DNA of 64,000 nt, taken from positions 1-64,000 of the forward strand of contig NZ_RCUY01000013.1 of the NCBI RefSeq assembly GCF_003667575.1. The letters are read 5' to 3'. This stretch comes from Mycetocola lacteus (GTDB taxonomy: Bacteria; Actinomycetota; Actinomycetes; Actinomycetales; Microbacteriaceae). The position numbers and the translations under genes were made by a program. Below, piece after piece: positions 43,869 through 53,822 of this stretch; the first letter of the stretch is position 1; each line of letters begins with the position of its first letter. The notes beneath the pieces were generated by a model. The model ran no database searches. It worked only from the letters and a program-made list of their open reading frames with translations, and had not been told where the DNA came from.

Positions 43869-46800
43869 CTACCCCGGTGACCCGGCTCGGGCCCGGCGCA
43901 GCATCACCGCGCCACCCAGCATCAGCAGGAGCGCCGCGAGGAACAGCATCTCCAGTGGCGACTGCGAACCGGTTGTGGCCAGCCCGCCCGGAGGCGGGGT
44001 GCCCGCGGGATCCCCGGGGGTGACGGTCGGAGGTGTGACCACCGGGCTCTCGGGCTTGGGCGGAACCGGGTGCTCGGTGTCGGCCGGCGGCGGCGTGATC
44101 GGCGGCAGCCCCGGCGGCTGGGCGCTAGCGGTCACCCGGTTTTCCAGGAGCTCGCCCCCGGCGTTCTGGTTGACGGTCACCGAGTAGGTGATCTCCACCG
44201 TCTGTCCCGCGGCGAGCGCACCGGTCCACACCAGGGTGGCCTCCTCGGGATCAACAACCGGGTCAACCGTGCGGAAGCCGTTGATCGTGGCCACCGCATC
44301 ATCGTTGTAGGTGACAAACTCCCACAGCCCGGCCATATCGTCCTCGATCACCACCGGATCCAGCACCGTTTCACCGGTGTTGGCACCGGTGACCGTGTAG
44401 GTGATCCGGCTTCCGGGAAGAACAACCGTGCCCGATGCGGGATCGGCACTCTTACCCAGCTCGAACCCCGGAGTGGGAACCGGATGCTCGGTTTCACCCG
44501 GCGGCGGCTCGATCGGCGGCAGCCCCGGCGGGGTCGCCTCTCCGCTCACGCGGTTGCGGAGCAGCGCACCCGAGGCGTCCTGGTTGACGGTCACCGAATA
44601 GGTGATCGTCACGGTTTCGCCCGGTGCCAGAACCCCGGTCCAGACCAATGATTCGCCGTCCTCGCCGGGAACCAGGGTCCCTGCCGGATCGGTTCCGTTG
44701 ATGCTCGCCGCGGCATCCTCGTTATAGGTGACGTGCTCCGACAGTCCGCTCAGATCATCGGTAATCACCACCGGATCCAGCACCGTCTCACCCGTGTTGA
44801 TCCCGCTCACCGTGTAGGTGATGGTGTCCCCCGGATGAACGGCAGTGCCGTTTTCCGGATTGGCTGACTTGCCCAGCTCGAACCCCGGGGTCGGCACCTG
44901 GTGTTCGGTATCCACGGGCGGCGGAACAATCGGCGGCAGTCCCGGCGGGGTTGCCGTGCCGCTGACGTGGTTGTTCAGGGTCTCGCCCGACGCATCCGCG
45001 TTGACCGTCACCGAGTACGTGATCGTGACGGTTTCGCCCTCGGCCAGCACACCGGTCCAGAGCAGCGTTGCCGCCTCGGGGTCGTGTGTCAGGGTTCCGG
45101 CGGGATCGGTACCGTTGATGCTCGCCGCGGCATCATCGTTGTAGGTGACGTACTCCGACAGCCCGCTCAGATCATCGTTGATGACCACCGGGTTCAGGAT
45201 CGTCCCTCCGGTGTTCTTCCCCGTCACCGTGTAGGTGATGGTGTCACCAGGGTGAACGGTGGTTCCGCTCACCGGATCGGCGGACTTGCCCAGCTCAAAC
45301 CCCGGAGTCGGCACCGTGTGCTCGGTGTCCACCGGCGGCGGAATAATCGGAGGCCGCTCCGGCCCCGGCGGGGTGGCGGACCCACTCACGTGGTTTTCCA
45401 GCAGCTCGCCCACCGCGTTCTCGTTCACCGTCACCGAGTAGGTGATGGTCACCGTCTCGCCCGGGGCCAGCGCACCGGTCCAGAGCAGCGTGGCCTCGTC
45501 GAGGTCGGGCGTCAGCGTTCCCGCGGGGCCCGTCCCGTTGATCTTCGCCTCGGCATCGTTGTTATAGGTGGTGTAGTCCGAAAGACCGGCCATCTCGTCC
45601 AGGATCGTGACCGGATCCAGCACGGTACCGCCGGTGTTACGGCCGGTCACCGTGAAGGTGATCTTCTCTCCGGGGTTCACATCCGCGCCCGAACGCGGCA
45701 CCGAGGTTTTGCCCAGCACAAATCCCGGGGTGGGGACCGGATGTTCGGTGTCCACCGGCGGGGGCTCGATCGGCGGCAAGCCCGGAGGCGTTCCGGCACC
45801 GGTCACCCGGTTTTCGAGCGTGTGCCCCACGGCGTTTTCGGCAACCGTCACCGAATACGTGATGGTCACACTCTCACCCGGGTCGAGTACCCCCGTCCAG
45901 ACAAGGTTCGTTACCACCGGTTCCGGAGTGAAGGTGCCTGCGGGGGTGCTCCCGTCAATGGTCGCGGCGTGATCGTTGTTATAGGTGGCAAACTCCAGTA
46001 CCCCGGTGAGGTCATCCTCGATCACAACCGGGTCCAGCACGGTCTCCCCCGTGTTGGTTCCCACCACCGTGTACTTGATGATCTGGCCGGGATGTACCTC
46101 GGTGCGATCCGCGGGGTTCGCCACCTTGGTGAGTTCAAAGCCCGGAGTCGGGACCGAGTGCTCGGTATCCGTGGGCGGCGGAGTGATGGGGGGAACGCCA
46201 GGCCCCGGCGGCTGCGCCGAACCGGTGACCGCGTTCTGCAGCTCCTGACCGATGGCGTTGGGGTTCACCGTCACCGAGTAGGTGACGGTGACGGTTTCGC
46301 CGGGTTTCAGCGCGCCCGCCCAGTCGAGTTTCCCCGTGGTCTTGTCCAGGGTGAGGACTCCCGCGTCCGTGGTCCCGTCGATCGTCGCAAACGCATCGTC
46401 GTTGAAGGTGACGTACTCCGAAAGCCCACTCAGATCATCGTGAATCTCCACCGGGTCGAGGATGGTTCCGCCTGTGTTGACACCCGTCAGCGTGTAGGTG
46501 ATGGTGTCACCCGGGTTTACCTCGGAACCGTGCGGCGGGTTAGCGGTCTTGCCCAGGGTGAACCCGGGGACGGGCACCGGGTGCTCGGTCTCCCCGGGCG
46601 GTGGGGTGATCGGCGGGCCCACCGGCGGCACCGCGGTGCCGGTTACCCGGTTCTCCAGCACCTCACCGAAGGCATTGGGCTTGACCGTCACCGAGTAGGT
46701 GATGGTGACGGTTTCACGGGCGTTCAGGGCACCGGTCCAGCCGAGCTGCGCGTTCTTCGGATCGGTGTTCAGGGTGCCCGCCGAGGTGGTTCCATCGATG

Positions 46801-48833
46801 GTCGCGAACGCGTCGCCGTTGTAGGTCACGTAGTCCCAGAGATCATCCAGGTCATCGGTGATGGTGACGGGGTTCAGCCGGGTGTTTCCGGTGTTGGAAC
46901 CGGTCACCGTGTAGGTGATGACATCCCCCGGCGCCACGCTCTCCCCGTTGGCCGGGTCGGAGCTCTTGCCCACCACGAATCCCGGTGCCGGGGCGGGCAG
47001 CAGGGTGTTGGTGACCACCACGTTCACGGGGTCCTCGGACTGACCGTCGGCGGTGATGGTGAGGGTCGAGGGCACCACGCTCGCGGTTCCCCACACCCCT
47101 CCGGGTACCGCCGGGGGCGTCGACTCGGTCAGGGTCAGGATGGCCCCCACGGGAAGCTCTCCGCTGGTTTTCACCTCGCCGTTGGCGGGCAGAAGAAGGG
47201 TCCCGCTGCCGGCCGGGAATGATCCATCGGCGGCCGCGGGGTAGGTGTAGTTCAGGCGGAAGTCGGCCAGCCCCGAGGGTGCCAATCCGTTGGCGTCCAC
47301 CAGGACCTTCCTGGCCGAGAATGCGCCGACCGAGGGCTCCTCATAGTTCGCCTCGTTGGTCACCCGATAAAAGGTGAGGGCTCCCAGGTTGCCGTTTGCG
47401 GAGGTAAACGTCACGTCAAAAACGCTGTCGCCCTCCGAGCCGGGAATGGGGTTTCCGCTCGCATCCACGAGCTGGAATTCACCGTCCCAGACCACGTTCT
47501 CGGGCTCGGTCGGGGTGACCTCTTCGCCCACCACTCGGGTCCCCGCGGGGAAGGAGCTGGACCATGTGGTCTTGCCGGGGCGCAGCGTCAAGGTCCCGTC
47601 CATGCAGCCGGGACCGGAGTGCGAGGCGTGGTTGTATCCGGGCTTGGTGGTATCGCACGCCTTGTAGTTCACGCCGTAGGCGGTGGGGAGATCGGGATCG
47701 CGCTCGGCGGTGCCGGTGATCTCCTTCTCAAATGCCAGTCGGCCCTGATTGGTGCCCACGGCGCCGCCGCTGCCGCTCTGGTTGGTCACCGAGCCGTCGA
47801 CCTCGGTTCGCTCTCCGTCATCACCCACGATGATCGTGGCGCTGTTGCGATAGGTGCCCTGGGCACCGTGGTCCAGGGTCTGAACCTTCCAAGTGACCCA
47901 GTACACGCGGCCCTTGAGCCCGCGCTCACCCTCGGGAAGGGTGGGGTCTTGGTAGCGGTTTCCGGTGGCGGTGATGAAGTCTACCTGTGTACCGCCTTTG
48001 CTGACGGTGAACTCATCCTCGGGCAGAAAGGTTCGTGAGTAGAAGTTAAGCTCTTCGCGGCCGTCCGGCTCCACGACCACAACGTCGAAGTACTCAACGT
48101 AGGGGCTGCCTGGCAGGACCTCGTAAATGGAGGTGTCGATCTCGTCGATGACGGTGACCGGAACGCCGATCTCCATGCCGTCCGATCCGGGGGTAGGAAC
48201 ACGAACCTCCCACCCGATGGTGTCGTCGGTCTTGTCGTACCAGCCGATCTTTGAGCCATCCTCAGGATCGAGCTCACAGTCCTCCTCACACTGACTGCCT
48301 CCCGGGCGAATGGTCACCTCGTTTGTGAAGTTGTCAACGATGGGGAAGCGGACGGTCTCATCCTCGGTGTTGCCGTTGATGACCGTTACCTCAAACTTGA
48401 AGAACCCCTCCATGTTCTGCGGGTGCTCCTCGACGTAGTCGTCATCGAGCTCGCAGTACACGGACGTAGTGCTCACCGTGCAGGTTCCGTTCGGTGTGCC
48501 ATCGGGTGCGTAGAGTGTGATGGTCTCGGGCTCACCGCGAAGCTCTCCGGGGAGCGGAATCGTGCCGGAAACCGGAACGACCGCGTCTCCCGGGATGGAC
48601 ATCTGGATGTCCAACCACTGCTTGGTGCCATCCCGGAACTCATCAATCTGCACACCCTCTTCGGTGACAAACGTGATGCTATCGATGTTGACCTGATTGG
48701 ATGCAGCGACCGCGGCGGAACCAAACCCCACCGCCGTCCCGAGCATCAGGGCCACACTCGCGATCACCGCCGCGGTTTTGCGTAGCAAGCCCCGTTTTTG
48801 GCGTCGATAATTACCGCTGGAAAGTCCAGGCAT
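43869..48833 (-). CDS. Giant repeat-containing cell-wall-anchored protein
   Basis: A 1,654-residue secreted protein. Order: signal peptide (about 1-45), a unique beta-rich region (about 45-360, acidic with cysteines), a DUF5979/SpaA-like stretch (about 500-620), seven ~140-residue DUF11-type repeats each beginning PGFELGKSADP-like and containing GDTITYTVTG, NTGETVLDP, NDDAxATINGT and ETVTITYSVTVN, then a Pro/Thr linker and a sorting signal LATTG, membrane helix and RRAR. LATTG suits a class E-type sortase; none is encoded here. Repeated lysine-rich beta domains suggest an adhesin or fibre. The start at 48833 puts the signal peptide first; one 15 codons upstream is possible. Confidence 0.88.
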   Translation of the reverse strand: MPGLSSGNYRRQKRGLLRKTAAVIASVALMLGTAVGFGSAAVAASNQVNIDSITFVTEEGVQIDEFRDGTKQWLDIQMSIPGDAVVPVSGTIPLPGELRGEPETITLYAPDGTPNGTCTVSTTSVYCELDDDYVEEHPQNMEGFFKFEVTVINGNTEDETVRFPIVDNFTNEVTIRPGGSQCEEDCELDPEDGSKIGWYDKTDDTIGWEVRVPTPGSDGMEIGVPVTVIDEIDTSIYEVLPGSPYVEYFDVVVVEPDGREELNFYSRTFLPEDEFTVSKGGTQVDFITATGNRYQDPTLPEGERGLKGRVYWVTWKVQTLDHGAQGTYRNSATIIVGDDGERTEVDGSVTNQSGSGGAVGTNQGRLAFEKEITGTAERDPDLPTAYGVNYKACDTTKPGYNHASHSGPGCMDGTLTLRPGKTTWSSSFPAGTRVVGEEVTPTEPENVVWDGEFQLVDASGNPIPGSEGDSVFDVTFTSANGNLGALTFYRVTNEANYEEPSVGAFSARKVLVDANGLAPSGLADFRLNYTYPAAADGSFPAGSGTLLLPANGEVKTSGELPVGAILTLTESTPPAVPGGVWGTASVVPSTLTITADGQSEDPVNVVVTNTLLPAPAPGFVVGKSSDPANGESVAPGDVITYTVTGSNTGNTRLNPVTITDDLDDLWDYVTYNGDAFATIDGTTSAGTLNTDPKNAQLGWTGALNARETVTITYSVTVKPNAFGEVLENRVTGTAVPPVGPPITPPPGETEHPVPVPGFTLGKTANPPHGSEVNPGDTITYTLTGVNTGGTILDPVEIHDDLSGLSEYVTFNDDAFATIDGTTDAGVLTLDKTTGKLDWAGALKPGETVTVTYSVTVNPNAIGQELQNAVTGSAQPPGPGVPPITPPPTDTEHSVPTPGFELTKVANPADRTEVHPGQIIKYTVVGTNTGETVLDPVVIEDDLTGVLEFATYNNDHAATIDGSTPAGTFTPEPVVTNLVWTGVLDPGESVTITYSVTVAENAVGHTLENRVTGAGTPPGLPPIEPPPVDTEHPVPTPGFVLGKTSVPRSGADVNPGEKITFTVTGRNTGGTVLDPVTILDEMAGLSDYTTYNNDAEAKINGTGPAGTLTPDLDEATLLWTGALAPGETVTITYSVTVNENAVGELLENHVSGSATPPGPERPPIIPPPVDTEHTVPTPGFELGKSADPVSGTTVHPGDTITYTVTGKNTGGTILNPVVINDDLSGLSEYVTYNDDAAASINGTDPAGTLTHDPEAATLLWTGVLAEGETVTITYSVTVNADASGETLNNHVSGTATPPGLPPIVPPPVDTEHQVPTPGFELGKSANPENGTAVHPGDTITYTVSGINTGETVLDPVVITDDLSGLSEHVTYNEDAAASINGTDPAGTLVPGEDGESLVWTGVLAPGETVTITYSVTVNQDASGALLRNRVSGEATPPGLPPIEPPPGETEHPVPTPGFELGKSADPASGTVVLPGSRITYTVTGANTGETVLDPVVIEDDMAGLWEFVTYNDDAVATINGFRTVDPVVDPEEATLVWTGALAAGQTVEITYSVTVNQNAGGELLENRVTASAQPPGLPPITPPPADTEHPVPPKPESPVVTPPTVTPGDPAGTPPPGGLATTGSQSPLEMLFLAALLLMLGGAVMLRRARAGSPG
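44060..46990 (-). repeat. Seven tandem ~420-bp repeats in the wall-protein gene
   Basis: Units begin at about 46985, 46560, 46140, 45720, 45300, 44880 and 44460 (minus strand). All keep the reading frame. The last three (44.05-45.3 kb) are most alike, as if recently duplicated; the first ones are more diverged. Confidence 0.88.
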
Positions 48834-49052
48834 GGCTGTGTAATTCCCCCCGTTTCGCTGCCCGCATACCGATCGCACTGCGTCATGTCGGTGCGCCCCC
48901 GCGGACAGCTTGTACGAATGTTATCCATACCTGGCACACAAAGCTAGGGTGTGTTTTGTCCGGGATTTTGGTATGGGGAGCCACGCCCCTGGGCATAGCC
49001 TGGCTGTAGCGGTCGAAGCGTTTGGCCGCGAGCCCCGATCAAAGGACTCCGC

Positions 49053-49946
49053 ATGCCCATCAGCGACGTCGCATTTGTCGACACGCCCACGCTCCGCATC
49101 GGCTATGAGGAGCTCGGCGATCCGGCGGGCCGCCCGGTGCTGCTCCTGCACGGGTTCCCCTATGACGTCCGCTCCTACGACCGGGCGGCCCCGATCCTGG
49201 CAGACGCGGGGATGCGCGTGATTGCACCGTACCTGCGCGGGTTTGGTCCGACCCGGTTCCGCTCCGACCAGACGCCACGCTCGGGCCAGCAGGCGTCGCT
49301 CGGCCGGGACGTCATCGACCTCATGGATGCGCTGGGCATCGAGCGGGCAATCGTTGCCGGATACGACTGGGGTGGACGGGCGGCCTCGGTGGCCGCGGCG
49401 CTGTTCCCCGAGCGGATCGACGGCCTGGTCACGGTGTCCGGCTACCCCATCCAGGACATTGCCGGATCGGTTGAACCCGACCTGCCCGCCGAGGAGAAGC
49501 TGTCCTGGTATCAGTACTACTTCCACTCCGATCGGGGTCGGCGCGGCCTGGAGCGATACCGCGAAGACCTATGCCGCGGGCTCTGGCGCGACTGGTCGCC
49601 GGAATGGGCCGAGGCGGACACCGCGTTTGCGGACACCGCGGTCAGCCTGCACAACCCGGACTTTGTGGACGTGGTGATCCACTCCTATCGGCATCGCTGC
49701 GGACTGGCCGAGGGAGACCCACGCTACGACGAGCTGGAAGAGCGCCTCGCCCGGCGACCAGCCATCACCGTCCCCACCGTCTCGGTAGACAGCGGGGCGG
49801 ATGGGTTCGGCTGGTTCGACTCCTCGGAGCACGCGTCCCTCTTCTCCGGCTCCTTCCGGCGCGTGATCCTGCCCGGTGTCGGACACAACCCGCCACAGGA
49901 GGATCCGGCAGGATTCGGTGCCGCGGTCCTCAGTCTCATCGGCTGA
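49053..49946 (+). CDS. Alpha/beta hydrolase, epoxide hydrolase/dehalogenase-like
   Basis: A 297-residue hydrolase with oxyanion motif HGFPYD, nucleophile Asp in GYDWGGRA (the aspartate of epoxide hydrolases and haloalkane dehalogenases rather than serine) and catalytic His in GVGHNPPQE. AAAGGA lies eight bases before the ATG. It is the last ordinary chromosomal gene before the island. Confidence 0.88.
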   Translation: MPISDVAFVDTPTLRIGYEELGDPAGRPVLLLHGFPYDVRSYDRAAPILADAGMRVIAPYLRGFGPTRFRSDQTPRSGQQASLGRDVIDLMDALGIERAIVAGYDWGGRAASVAAALFPERIDGLVTVSGYPIQDIAGSVEPDLPAEEKLSWYQYYFHSDRGRRGLERYREDLCRGLWRDWSPEWAEADTAFADTAVSLHNPDFVDVVIHSYRHRCGLAEGDPRYDELEERLARRPAITVPTVSVDSGADGFGWFDSSEHASLFSGSFRRVILPGVGHNPPQEDPAGFGAAVLSLIG

Positions 49947-50036
49947 GGCCGCAGAGCCCGACGCTCCGAGACCCGATGTGTAGAAGTCTGATGCCTCCGG
50001 CGCCGGGGAACAATTTGTCTGAGCATCGCCTCTCGG

Positions 50037-50159
50037 CTACTCCGCAAGCACCTCTTCCAGGTGATCCAGCTTGGAACTCAGCTCGCCGCTGTCGCGCGGG
50101 CGAATGCCCGCCTTGAGCGCCAGCGAAACGCGGGATCCAAACGCGCCCACAACCCCGGC
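50037..50159 (-). pseudogene. 3' fragment of a thiamine-binding (MTH1187/YqgV) gene
   Basis: The minus strand encodes GAFGSRVSLALKAGIRP, a spacer and SSKLDHLEEVLAE-stop, matching the C-terminal half of the complete homologue at 58607-58933 (PFGSRISLVIKADIRA...). No start and no N-terminal half are present. Homology stops at 50159, where the RES relic begins on the other strand. It is probably the original 3' end of the gene whose 5' end is at 59134, 9 kb away. Confidence 0.8.
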
Positions 50160-50595
50160 TTAGCTCCAATCGTCCTCGATGATGGTGAGGGCGTACGCCC
50201 TACCTTCGGACAGACCCGAGTCCCTTCGGCTGGCCAGTTCCATCGGTAGGAGGATTTGTGCCATGAAATGATGCATAAGATTCGTTAGTTTCTCGATCGA
50301 CCCATGAACCGCAACCGTCTCAATGAACTTCCCTCCGCTCATCGCTCAACGCTCAACGCTCAACTCAGATTTGACCTCATCTGCCCCATTCACCCTCTGA
50401 GCGCTTCCTATGAGGATAATCTCCCTGCAATCCCTGAAAGATTTGGTGAAGTCCTGCGGATTTGACAGTTTGCTATGTCGCAATTTCGTCAGTTGCGACG
50501 GCGGAGTTAGCATTGCATTCTTTAAACCAACCCGCGCGACGGTAGTGGGGGCGCAGGCGGCCGTCGTAACGCGGGTCAGCGTACACATCGATTAG
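50160..50595 (+). pseudogene. Decayed second copy of the RES-domain gene
   Basis: Translation from 50160 gives VLDDGEGVRPTF, SAGQFHR, stop, EDLCHEMMHKIR, stop, FLDRPMNRNRLNEL, aligning to residues 92-148 of the intact RES protein at 42391. Both stops (TAG at 50247 and 50286) replace tryptophan codons. After a deletion the match resumes (FDLICPIHP, then after a frameshift LVKSCGFDSLL...SCDGGVSIAFF) to residues about 275-344. No sce7725 or sce7726 relic was found beside it. Confidence 0.85.
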
Positions 50596-50714
50596 CAGCG
50601 GAGAACAATTCACCTTTCCGACTCGATCAAGACCCACAGCAATCCCAAAATAGATGAACTCCGACCCAAAGTGGGGCTATTGCAGCCGGGCAACAAAATG
50701 ATCTGATTGCAACC

Positions 50715-51356
50715 ATGGTCAATCTAGGTCGGAAACTCGCAGATGGGCTGTATGGAAAACTCGAATTTGATTTTTCGTGCAACCGTGGTCACGCATTTGG
50801 TGAACACTATCTTCATGGCGTTTTGAATGAGATTCTCGCTTCTCATATTGCCCCCAATGAAACAAGCCTTGAACCAAGTTTCGCTGCACCTGCGTTACAG
50901 AAACCTAACTCTCCGGGACGCAAACGAGAACTCGATTTCGCACTTGTAGACAGGGAAGATAACTCGTCTTTTGTTCATATCGAGGCCAAATGGGCTGGCA
51001 GTTCCCACTGCAAACCGAACACGATTCTGAATGATTTGGGGCGACTTGTAGTAATGAAGAATTCTAACCCAGGTTCTACGAATTTGTTCGTTCTTGCTGG
51101 CGGTAAAGATCGAGTTGATCACTTGCTAAACAGCGGCTTACTCGCGCCCCAAGGTGCCAAACGGCAACGTCTCTTGGCCTATCCATTCGATAGCCGTGTC
51201 CGTACCTTCAATTTCGACAGAAATCTCAGGCCGACTGTCAAAGCGGAACTATCTTCACGACTGCCGTTTTTACCTTCAGGCGTGCACTCTACGCTTTACA
51301 AACCTTCTCATGACAATGTGCCAAATTGGCGCGTCTTGGTTTGGCGAGTGCAGTAG
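50715..51356 (+). CDS. Orphan PD-(D/E)XK-like protein
   Basis: A 213-residue protein without recognised family. RKRELDFALVDRED followed by FVHIEAKWAG is a good PD-(D/E)XK nuclease core (Asp in LDF, then EAK). Codon use is clearly AT-richer than the chromosome, indicating transfer. No strong ribosome site precedes the ATG. It lies between the decayed RES gene and the second thiamine-gene fragment, as cargo of an inserted element. It could be a restriction-type or retron/toxin nuclease. Confidence 0.55.
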   Translation: MVNLGRKLADGLYGKLEFDFSCNRGHAFGEHYLHGVLNEILASHIAPNETSLEPSFAAPALQKPNSPGRKRELDFALVDREDNSSFVHIEAKWAGSSHCKPNTILNDLGRLVVMKNSNPGSTNLFVLAGGKDRVDHLLNSGLLAPQGAKRQRLLAYPFDSRVRTFNFDRNLRPTVKAELSSRLPFLPSGVHSTLYKPSHDNVPNWRVLVWRVQ

Positions 51357-51512
51357 TAGCGTTTGATGAGAGAATCCTGTACTTGGCCACACAGCTGTCA
51401 TTGCCCTAGCGATTTTCCAACGACAAAGCGACGAAGACAATCAATTGCTACCGCAGAATTGCCATCAAATCGCGCATTTAGGATAAGTCCAGGTCTGTAA
51501 GTCCGGATCGAC

Positions 51513-51690
51513 CTAAATTCCCAGCGACTCTTCCAGGCTGTTCAACTTGGCCGTCAGCTCGCCGCTGTAGCCCGGGCGAATGTCCGCCTTGAGCACCAGT
51601 GAAACGCGCGACCCAAATTGGCCCACGGCTTCGGTGGCGGCCTGCGCGACGCGGTTGCCCCGATTGTTTTCATCATGTACCGATCCGGCA
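51513..51690 (-). pseudogene. Second 3' fragment of a thiamine-binding (MTH1187/YqgV) gene
   Basis: The minus strand encodes RVAQAATEAVGQFGSRVSLV then LKADIRPGYSGELTAKLNSL and ends EESLGI-stop, matching the C-terminal half of the complete homologue at 58607. A GSVHD just before it may be a trace of the N-terminal part joined by a deletion. It resembles the fragment at 50037 more than the complete copy. It marks a second insertion boundary. Confidence 0.75.
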
Positions 51691-52524
51691 CGGTACCATG
51701 ATCCGAGAAGCGGCACACTCAGATCTCCCCGAGATCAAGCTCGAGCAGCAGCCAAATCGTGAAGAGTTCGCAGAGCATTCCTCGCAGACAAGCACATATC
51801 ACGATGGTCTTCGCGCGAAGGGCCCCGAGCGCTCCCCTTCCGAATCCTCCACCCCATGCGCTGGAACAGGTATTCGCCGCTGTTTAGTACGTCAACCGTC
51901 TCACATGCGATGGCTAGACCTTTTGTCCGGGAACGTAGGAAAAAGTATCTTACGATCCCCTCAGGAATCTGTCACAGGAGTTCGATCTCATCAGCGAGTT
52001 GGCAATATAGCCGTTACCAAACTCCCCGCACCCTTTCCCTCCAAAATGCTCTCCAAAGCCGGAGACGCTCTGCCAGTCACCGTCATCTTAATCAAGATAG
52101 TCGCCGGACGCACCCAGGCGCAAAGTGCGCCGCACTGGAGATCGGGAATCTTTTCGAATACGCGTTCGTACTCAGCGCCACACATAGGGTGATTTCGTCA
52201 CGTATGGGGATGTACTGGTGGTTCAGACATCAGAGTCCTTCGCAAGCCAGCGAAAGGCAGCACTACCCGCCGTAAGTGTCGGGCCGCTCGCGACTAGTCA
52301 GCCTGCGATGCAGGGGGCAAGGCACTAACCCAGAAGGTCGAGGCAGTGTCATAAGTGGCGACTACGGTCATGCTGAGGTCTTCTTATGAGCAGGGGACAC
52401 CTCTGTCTGCGATCTGCCCGGAGCTAACTTTAGCGGAGACTGGAGCTCGGATACGAGTAAAAAGACACCCTCCATCGTCGCGCAAACCAGGCGAACATCG
52501 ATCGTTTAGGATAGTCTTTGCATT
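51691..52524. other. Decayed accessory DNA
   Basis: About 830 bp without a convincing intact gene. At 51698 the plus strand reads MIREAAHSDLPEI, like the first residues of a GNAT protein, then degenerates. Short open frames on both strands (for example 51991-52185 minus) match nothing I recognise. The end (52507-52517) holds TAGGAT and TAGTCT, candidate -10 elements for the methyltransferase operon. Confidence 0.5.
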
Positions 52525-53820
52525 ATGCTAATCGATGTTCGCCGCCCCCTCGCTGTTGATCTTTTTGCCGGTGCCGGAGGCCTCTCTCTCGGGCTCGAAC
52601 AGGCCGGATATGAGATTGCGGCGGCAGTTGAGTATGATCCCATCCACGCTGCCGTACATGAGTTCAACTTCCCGTACGGCAAGACTTTCGCTGACGATGT
52701 ATCGAAGGTCACAGGTGCCAAAATCCGTAAGGAATCTGCCATCGGGGACCGTGAGATCCACCTCGTAGCTGGCGGCCCACCGTGCCAGGGCATCTCGATG
52801 ATCGGACGCCGGGCGATCGACGATCCGCGAAACACGCTCCTCAAAGAGTTCATCCGCGTCGTGCTGGAGCTGGAGCCGCGCTACTTTCTGATGGAGAACG
52901 TGGCCGGGCTAATGGTGGGGGGCCACCGCCAGCTCATCGACGAGGTTGTCGAGATGGTTGAGGCTAGCGGGAAGTATCGAGTGAAAACGCCGATCAAGGT
53001 TCTTCAAGCGGCTGACTATGGATCGCCTCAGTCACGACGTCGTGTCTTCCTTGTAGGCGCACGCAATGACGTCGTCCTGCCCGAATACCCTGAGGCGACA
53101 CACACGCCTCGCACAATCAAGGGTGAAGTCCCCAAGAACCCGACGCTCCCGGTCGGCCCGAGTGTGTCTGAGGCTCTCGGCGATCTCCCTGATGCTGACC
53201 TGTTCGACGAGCTGCTGCACGACGACAACGTCGAGTCTGTCGAGTACGGGAAGGCGAGCGAATATGCGGCGCGGCTGCGTGGCTCGAAGGCAGACCCGAC
53301 CGACTTCTCGCGTCCCCGTCCGCGCTTGGCAAGCGGGCTCACTTCGTCGACTCGAACTGTACACACCAAAAAGTCGATCGACCGGTTCAAGGAGGCCGAG
53401 CCGGGCACAACCGAGACCGTGAGCAGGTTCCTTCGCCTGCACCCGGACGGGGTCTGCAACACGCTCCGCGCTGGCACTGCATCGGACCGCGGAGCGTTCA
53501 CAGCGCCTCGCCCCATCCACCCGGTGCACCCGCGTGTGATCACTGTCCGTGAAGCCGCTCGACTCCATGGATATCCCGACTGGTACAGGTTTCACGTCAC
53601 GAAGTGGAACGGCTTTCGCGAGATCGGGAACTCCGTCCCAGCTCGTCTGGGACGCGCTGTCGGCGCAGCGATTCTTGCCGCCGATAAGGTCACGCCGATC
53701 AAGGGCAAGCCGGTGAAGCTTGGGTCCGCCGATCTCCTCTACATGACGGCTGGCCAGGCACACACCTATTTCGGGCTCACTGAGCGCGTGATTCCGCAGC
53801 GCGACCGAAAGGTGGGTTGA
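52525..53820 (+). CDS. DNA (cytosine-5) methyltransferase
   Basis: A 431-residue C5-methyltransferase. Motif I DLFAGAGGLSLG (12-23), motif IV PPCQG with catalytic C87, motif VI ENV (124-126), motif VIII QSRRR and motif X GNSVPARLG are all present, with a target-recognition region between VIII and X. It heads a tight operon with a putative restriction enzyme 2 bp downstream. TAGTCT lies 7 nt before the ATG, possibly leaderless. The recognition site is not deducible. Confidence 0.93.
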   Translation: MLIDVRRPLAVDLFAGAGGLSLGLEQAGYEIAAAVEYDPIHAAVHEFNFPYGKTFADDVSKVTGAKIRKESAIGDREIHLVAGGPPCQGISMIGRRAIDDPRNTLLKEFIRVVLELEPRYFLMENVAGLMVGGHRQLIDEVVEMVEASGKYRVKTPIKVLQAADYGSPQSRRRVFLVGARNDVVLPEYPEATHTPRTIKGEVPKNPTLPVGPSVSEALGDLPDADLFDELLHDDNVESVEYGKASEYAARLRGSKADPTDFSRPRPRLASGLTSSTRTVHTKKSIDRFKEAEPGTTETVSRFLRLHPDGVCNTLRAGTASDRGAFTAPRPIHPVHPRVITVREAARLHGYPDWYRFHVTKWNGFREIGNSVPARLGRAVGAAILAADKVTPIKGKPVKLGSADLLYMTAGQAHTYFGLTERVIPQRDRKVG

Positions 53821-53822
53821 AC

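Noticed and set aside
44901..47222. A 773-codon open frame on the plus strand opposite the wall-protein gene
   Set aside because: It mirrors the repeated, GC-rich wall-protein gene; its product has no fold-like features and the minus-strand reading has signal peptide, repeats and sorting signal.
52300..52345. tRNA fragment (ACTAACCCAGAAGGTCG resembles the 3' side of an anticodon arm)
   Set aside because: No T-loop, no acceptor stem and no CCA-proximal pairing; only a short chance likeness.
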